A stretch of 9,693 nt of DNA, taken from Treponema sp. (GTDB taxonomy: Bacteria; Spirochaetota; Spirochaetia; Treponematales; Treponemataceae). Made by a program: the position numbers and the translations under genes. Positions 6,264 to 9,693 of the stretch are shown here, in pieces; the stretch's first letter is position 1; each line of letters opens with the position of its first letter. The stretch lies in NCBI GenBank assembly GCA_017617145.1, contig JAFZWX010000150.1, forward strand, positions 1 through 9,693, read 5' to 3'. The notes beneath the pieces were generated by a model. That model searched no databases. It saw nothing but the letters and a program-made list of their open reading frames with translations, and had not been told where the DNA came from.

Positions 6264-6290
6264 AATTTATAAATTTAATAGTAATATAAA
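6262..6290. promoter_or_regulatory. AT-rich unwinding region with 16-bp palindrome
   Basis: Directly after the trios comes the perfect palindrome TAAATTTATAAATTTA (6262-6277), followed by almost pure A/T as far as the dnaN ribosome-binding site. With its lack of G and C and its place beside the trios, this is the probable site of first duplex opening. Confidence 0.65.
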
Positions 6291-6312
6291 AAAGGGAAAA
6301 GGAGAAAAATAT

Positions 6313-7449
6313 ATGAAGTTTACATTTGATCGTGATGCGATGATTAAGGAAATTTCTATTGCTCAGGAAATTATTACAAACAAAAGTCCAGTTACAATTC
6401 TTTCGAATATTTTAATTATAGCAGAAAATAATATGCTTACAATTAAAGCAACTGACTCAACTGTAAAATTTACAACTACTATTCCAGTTGATATTCAGGA
6501 AGAAGGACGAACTACAATTTACTGTGATAAGTTTATGAGTATTATTTCTTCTTTACCTTCTGGGGATATTGAATTCATAAAAGAAGATATTGCTGTAACT
6601 ATTAAACCTATTTCTAAAAGAGTAAAGTTCCAGCTTAAGAGTCAGGCCAGCGATAAGTTCCCTGAACTTGGATCTTCAGAAAATGTTCCTTTCTTTGAAC
6701 TTCCTGCTAAAGAATTTAAAGAGATGATTCGTCATACAATTTTTGCAGTTTTCAAAGATGTTAAAGATATTAAGAGTCGCAGCTTTATGACAGGTGTTTA
6801 CTTTGAAAAAGAAGGCGACACAATTACAATGGTTGCAACAAACGGAAACAGACTTTCGTGCATTTCTAAAACTGCAACAAATGTTCCTGATTTTCCTGCA
6901 GCAAATATTCCTACAAAAATTCTTTCTTGTGTACTTAAAAATCTTTCGGACGAAGGAAACGTTAGTGTTGCTGTAATTGATAATTCAATTTTTATTAAGT
7001 TTGCAAATTTTGAATTTTCTTCTAACTTAATTGACGGCCGATTCCCTAACTACAAAAAAGTAATTCCTGAAAATCTTACAACTAAGTTCCAGGTTAATAA
7101 AGCTGATTTGGAGTCTGCACTTAAACGAATTACAATTATGGCAGATAAGGAAATTTACAGAGTTCTGTTTAAGATTGGACCTGGAGTTCTTAAACTTATT
7201 TCGCCAGAAACAGACAGTGGTGCTGCAGAAGAAGAAATTCCATGCCGCTACGACGGACAGAATATTACAATTGCAATGAACTTTGTTTATGTAACAGAAC
7301 CTCTTAAAGTAATTGAATCAGAAAATGTTGTTGTAGAATTCAATGTTGATGAGTTCCGCGAAGATGAAGGTGTTGTTACAAAAGCAGTAATTATCCGCTC
7401 TGAACCTGCGGGTGATTTCCAGCATGTAGTTATGCCTCTGAAGGGCTAG
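6313..7449 (+). CDS. dnaN: DNA polymerase III beta subunit (sliding clamp)
   Basis: A 378-residue clamp protein. As a ring dimer it holds polymerase III on DNA and gives other repair and replication proteins a docking site. The N-terminus (MKFTFDRDAMIKEI, then PVTILSNILI and LTIKATDSTVKF) is typical of clamp domain 1. Three domains of roughly 125 residues each fit the total length, and the end HVVMPLKG matches the usual VVMP ending that helps form the partner-binding pocket. The ATG at 6313 has AAGGAG with GGAG at 6301-6304, eight bases upstream, a strong ribosome-binding site. It is followed after a single base by recF, so the two are surely in one operon. Its leader contains the origin unwinding element. 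Confidence 0.97.
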   Translation: MKFTFDRDAMIKEISIAQEIITNKSPVTILSNILIIAENNMLTIKATDSTVKFTTTIPVDIQEEGRTTIYCDKFMSIISSLPSGDIEFIKEDIAVTIKPISKRVKFQLKSQASDKFPELGSSENVPFFELPAKEFKEMIRHTIFAVFKDVKDIKSRSFMTGVYFEKEGDTITMVATNGNRLSCISKTATNVPDFPAANIPTKILSCVLKNLSDEGNVSVAVIDNSIFIKFANFEFSSNLIDGRFPNYKKVIPENLTTKFQVNKADLESALKRITIMADKEIYRVLFKIGPGVLKLISPETDSGAAEEEIPCRYDGQNITIAMNFVYVTEPLKVIESENVVVEFNVDEFREDEGVVTKAVIIRSEPAGDFQHVVMPLKG

Positions 7450-7450
7450 C

Positions 7451-8551
7451 ATGCCGTTTCTTTACGAGACATTTTATAATTTCCGCAATCTTAAAAATGA
7501 CACGTTAGACTTGGCTAACAAAGAAATTTATTTTGTTGGACAGAACGGGCAGGGCAAAAGTAATATACTTGAATCGCTTTATTATGCTGCGTATGGAATA
7601 AGCTTCAGAACACACCAGGATGCACAGATTGTAAAAAACGGCGAAAAAGATTTTAGCATAAATGCATTTTACAAAAATGGTGAAGACAGTGCTCAAAAAA
7701 TTTCTGTGATTTTTGAAAACGGAAAAAAGCGTATAGAAAAAAACGGTAAAAAAATTCAAGACAGAAAAGAGCTTATAAATACAATTCCATGCATTTTGTT
7801 TTGTCATGATGATATGAGATTTGCAACGGGAGAACCAGAATGCCGCCGTTTTTTTATAGACCAGTCGCTGACCCTTTATGACAATCTTTATATTGACGAC
7901 ATGCGAAATTACAGGAAGGTTTTAAAAAGCCGGAACCTTATTTTAAAAAGTAAACAATATGAAATGCTTGAAGTTTATGACAGTCAGCTTGCACAGTACG
8001 GACTTGTAATTCAGGATAAACGTAAAAAAGCAATTTTTCAGTTCAATCAGATTTTTGGAAAAATTTTTGAAGACATAACTGGTATTGATGGTGTTCAAAT
8101 TGTGTATAACCCGTCTTGGAATATGCAAAATGCTGCCGGCGAAAATTTTTTTCCTGCTACGCAGGATATTATTTCTCTTTTGTTTTCACGACATGCTCAA
8201 GATCAACTTATGGAAACAACTATATCCGGCCCGCACCGCGACAAAATCTTTTTTGTTAAGGGTGGACAAAATTTTATACAGACAGCTTCAACAGGACAAT
8301 GCCGCCTGATTTCATTATTACTTCGTGTTGCACAAGCTATTTATTATACCCGCGCCACAGGTCTAAAACCTGTTCTTTTAATGGACGATGTTTTACTTGA
8401 ACTTGACCCAGACAAGCGTGCAAAACTTACAGCGATGCTTCCTGAATATGAACAACTCTTTTGTACTTTTTTGCCGGGAGAACCTTACGAAAGGTATATG
8501 CACGATACCACAAAAGTTTATAAAATAGAGAAAGGTGAATGGCATGAATGA
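7451..8551 (+). CDS. recF: DNA replication and repair protein RecF
   Basis: A 366-residue SMC-like ATPase that acts with RecO and RecR to load RecA at gaps behind stalled forks. Walker A is GQNGQGKS (30-37). The ABC-type signature is STGQ (280-283) in ASTGQCRLISLLLRVAQ, and Walker B is VLLMDD (308-313), followed by the D-loop region LELDPDKR. EPECRRFFIDQ (128-138) and GPHRD (260-264) are RecF hallmarks, and the length is standard. The ATG at 7451 is one base after the dnaN stop, so translation is probably coupled. The 3' end overlaps dciA by eight bases. Confidence 0.96.
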   Translation: MPFLYETFYNFRNLKNDTLDLANKEIYFVGQNGQGKSNILESLYYAAYGISFRTHQDAQIVKNGEKDFSINAFYKNGEDSAQKISVIFENGKKRIEKNGKKIQDRKELINTIPCILFCHDDMRFATGEPECRRFFIDQSLTLYDNLYIDDMRNYRKVLKSRNLILKSKQYEMLEVYDSQLAQYGLVIQDKRKKAIFQFNQIFGKIFEDITGIDGVQIVYNPSWNMQNAAGENFFPATQDIISLLFSRHAQDQLMETTISGPHRDKIFFVKGGQNFIQTASTGQCRLISLLLRVAQAIYYTRATGLKPVLLMDDVLLELDPDKRAKLTAMLPEYEQLFCTFLPGEPYERYMHDTTKVYKIEKGEWHE

Positions 8552-9008
8552 TGATAATATAGTTTCAATGCAGAGCATCATGGAGCAGTGCCGCTTTTTT
8601 GCAGAATCAGACGAAGGTCAGCTTCCATCGCTTTGGCGAAAAGTTGTTTCGCGCATAAAATCAACAGCAGAAGATTCTGAGCGTGAAGATTTAATAAACA
8701 AACGAATTCCTCTTGGAGAAAGGCTTGCTTCAAATACTCATGTTTTGGATTTGAAAAATGGCGTCCTTATAATTGAATCAGATCATCCTGGCTGGATTCA
8801 ATATTTAAAATTTTATCAGAGTTTTATAATTAAAGGACTCAAAATGGAAAACCCGGATTTAAAAATTAGTTCGCTGGCATTCAGGCTCAAGGGGAAAGAA
8901 GAAAAAGAAATTGATGTGTACCAGCAGGCATTAAGAAAGGCTAGGGCCGAAATGGAAGAGAGAATAAGAAAGAACGAGGAAGAAGCAAGGAAGTTTTTTG
9001 GTGATTGA
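8544..9008 (+). CDS. dciA: DUF721/DciA-family protein, probable helicase-loading factor
   Basis: A 154-residue protein with the DUF721 pattern: a Trp (Trp31 in LPSLWRKVV), then HVLDLKNGVLIIESDHPGW with Trp84, and a final KISSLAFRL strand. DciA proteins interact with the replicative helicase DnaB and help load it in bacteria that lack DnaC or DnaI loaders. The cluster with dnaA, dnaN and recF agrees with that role. The C-terminus (about 118-151) is strongly charged (Glu/Lys/Arg) and helical in character, possibly a short coiled coil. A GTG at 8535 would extend the frame by three residues, but ATG at 8544 is preferred because AAAGG (8531-8535) lies eight bases before it. It overlaps the recF end by 8 bp. 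The family is fairly certain; the helicase role is inferred from it. Confidence 0.82.
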   Translation: MNDDNIVSMQSIMEQCRFFAESDEGQLPSLWRKVVSRIKSTAEDSEREDLINKRIPLGERLASNTHVLDLKNGVLIIESDHPGWIQYLKFYQSFIIKGLKMENPDLKISSLAFRLKGKEEKEIDVYQQALRKARAEMEERIRKNEEEARKFFGD

Positions 9009-9034
9009 CCAACATCAAAAAATAATGATATATT
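9005..9034 (+). promoter_or_regulatory. Predicted rpmH-rnpA promoter
   Basis: TTGACC (9005-9010, 5/6) and TATATT (9029-9034, 5/6) are 18 bp apart. Transcription would start near 9041, leaving a leader of about 73 nt. The -35 element contains the dciA stop codon, so this marks a change of transcription unit between replication and translation genes. Confidence 0.65.
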
Positions 9035-9113
9035 AGAGTACTATTTTTCTGACTTTGAAATCGGAGAAATTTTTAACACGAAATCATTTTTTTATATATA
9101 AAAGGAGCGTTCT

Positions 9114-9269
9114 ATGAAAAGAACATATCAACCAAGTAAAGTAAAACGCAATAGAAAATTCGGGTTCCGCGCCCGCATGGCTACTAAAGGTGGTCGCAAA
9201 GTTCTTGCAAGAAGAAGAGCAAAGGGCCGCGCAAAGCTTACTGTTTCTGACGAACACAAGAAATACTAA
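9114..9269 (+). CDS. rpmH: 50S ribosomal protein L34
   Basis: A 51-residue, highly basic protein starting [18 protein letters not shown], then [21 protein letters not shown], the near-universal L34 sequence, with a short extra tail ending HKKY. It binds 23S rRNA in the large ribosomal subunit. GGAG at 9104-9107 sits six bases before the ATG, a strong ribosome-binding site. It has its own promoter and is followed 23 bp later by rnpA, the classic rpmH-rnpA pairing often found near the origin. Confidence 0.97.
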   Translation: MKRTYQPSKVKRNRKFGFRARMATKGGRKVLARRRAKGRAKLTVSDEHKKY

Positions 9270-9292
9270 TTTTTTAAGGGAAGGACACAGTC

Positions 9293-9643
9293 TTGATAAA
9301 AACGGGATTTTTTAGACGGGACGAACGTATAAAAAATCCCGCTGATTTTAAAAAGCTGTACAAAGAAGGAAAAAAGATAAGTATTCCAGGTGCCAAGTTG
9401 TTTTACCTTGAAAATCATCTGGAAATGAACCGGGTAGGTTTTCCTTTGATTCGTGGCTACGGTAACGCGGTCGAAAGGAACTTATCAAAAAGATACAGCC
9501 GGGAAGTCTATCGATTATTAAAATCACATCTGAACACCGGATACGACATGTTAATACTAATCTATCCTGGAAATGACTCGTTCAGCACGCGATGTGAACA
9601 GATTCGTAGTTTGTGCCAAAAGGCAGGATTATTAAAAGAATAA
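9293..9643 (+). CDS. rnpA: Ribonuclease P protein component
   Basis: A 116-residue basic protein that assists the RNase P RNA in removing 5' leaders from pre-tRNAs. The family signature is present as GNAVERNLSKRYSREVYR, close to the usual GNAVxRNxxKRxxRExxR. An FFRRDERIKNPADFKKLYKEG N-terminus precedes it in the expected place. The start is TTG at 9293, supported by AAGGA seven bases upstream (9281-9285) and by the normal family N-terminus; no ATG in frame gives a complete protein. It lies in one unit with rpmH, and its stop codon shares a base with the next start (TAATG). Confidence 0.94.
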   Translation: MIKTGFFRRDERIKNPADFKKLYKEGKKISIPGAKLFYLENHLEMNRVGFPLIRGYGNAVERNLSKRYSREVYRLLKSHLNTGYDMLILIYPGNDSFSTRCEQIRSLCQKAGLLKE

Positions 9644-9693
9644 TGATAAAATGGTTAAAAAATTTTTTAACTAAGTTTTTCTGTTTTTTAATT
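9643..9693 (+). CDS. Start of a small membrane protein gene, possibly yidD (cut by window end)
   Basis: An ATG at 9643 overlaps the rnpA stop (TAATG) and opens a frame that stays open to the window edge, giving 17 residues: MIKWLKNFLTKFFCFLI. The mix of Lys and bulky hydrophobic residues resembles the N-terminus of YidD, the membrane insertion factor often encoded right after rnpA; YidC is another candidate. Seventeen residues are too few to decide. Evidence is position plus composition only. Confidence 0.45.
   Translation, partial: MIKWLKNFLTKFFCFLI

Larger units (their letters stand above)
6090..6290. other. oriC: Chromosomal replication origin (oriC), dnaA-dnaN gap
   Basis: The 303-bp dnaA-dnaN gap (6010-6312) has no gene. 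Beyond the palindromic repeat it contains a DnaA-box cluster, a CTA triplet run and an AT-rich stretch, in that order. This is the box/trio/unwinding layout described for bacterial origins. Two boxes are perfect, and further weak matches are TGTGGGAAA (6090-6098) and TGTGAATTA (6161-6169). No perfect DnaA box was seen in the gyrB-dnaA gap, so this looks like a single-part origin. Gene polarity supports it: gyrB points left, and dnaN through rnpA point right. Confidence 0.88.

Noticed and set aside
7505..8128. Minus-strand frames opposite recF
   Set aside because: They are antisense to intact RecF motifs and have no recognisable domains.
8535..8543. GTG start of dciA at 8535
   Set aside because: The ribosome-binding site AAAGG overlaps this GTG, whereas it is correctly placed for the ATG at 8544.

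Overview
This window looks like the replication-origin region of a low-GC spirochaete, most likely a Treponema. The gene order dnaA - dnaN - recF - DUF721/dciA, with gyrB divergent from dnaA and no S4-domain yaaA gene between dnaN and recF, fits treponemes better than Firmicutes. A lipoprotein with a Ser-Ser-Cys lipobox agrees. The genus is an inference from gene order and protein style; no database search was run.

Left part (1-4293): a type II toxin-antitoxin pair, with a Phd/YefM-like antitoxin (5' end outside the window) and a VapC-like PIN toxin joined by an ATGA overlap. The toxin meets a convergent GNAT acetyltransferase gene tail to tail. Next on the minus strand is a GTG-started lipoprotein of unknown function with two copies of one domain, then gyrB. 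The minus-strand order of transcription is gyrB, lipoprotein, acetyltransferase, with gaps of 37 and 17 bp.

Centre (4294-6312): the 297-bp gyrB-dnaA gap holds two divergent promoters and a GC-rich, nearly perfectly symmetric 133-bp inverted repeat. After dnaA comes a second palindromic repeat, then oriC. It contains two perfect DnaA boxes exactly 30 bp apart, weaker boxes, a run of TTA plus five CTA triplets that matches the DnaA-trio unwinding element, and an AT-rich palindrome leading into dnaN.

Right part (6313-9693): dnaN, recF and dciA are packed with a 1-nt gap and an 8-nt overlap, and encode the sliding clamp, the RecFOR-pathway ATPase and a probable helicase-loading factor. A good promoter overlapping the dciA stop then drives rpmH (L34) and rnpA (RNase P protein). 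A further frame opens on the rnpA stop codon and runs off the window; it is possibly yidD.

Together the core genes supply initiation (DnaA), helicase recruitment (DciA), processivity (DnaN), supercoiling (GyrB) and repair (RecF). The accessory material is the toxin-antitoxin/GNAT/lipoprotein block and the two palindromic repeats. I saw no rRNA, tRNA, CRISPR array, transposase or phage gene. I also did not find a clearly new multi-gene system; the most notable features are the origin architecture, the palindrome in the gyrB-dnaA gap, the duplicated lipoprotein and two unusual GyrB residues at drug-contact positions.
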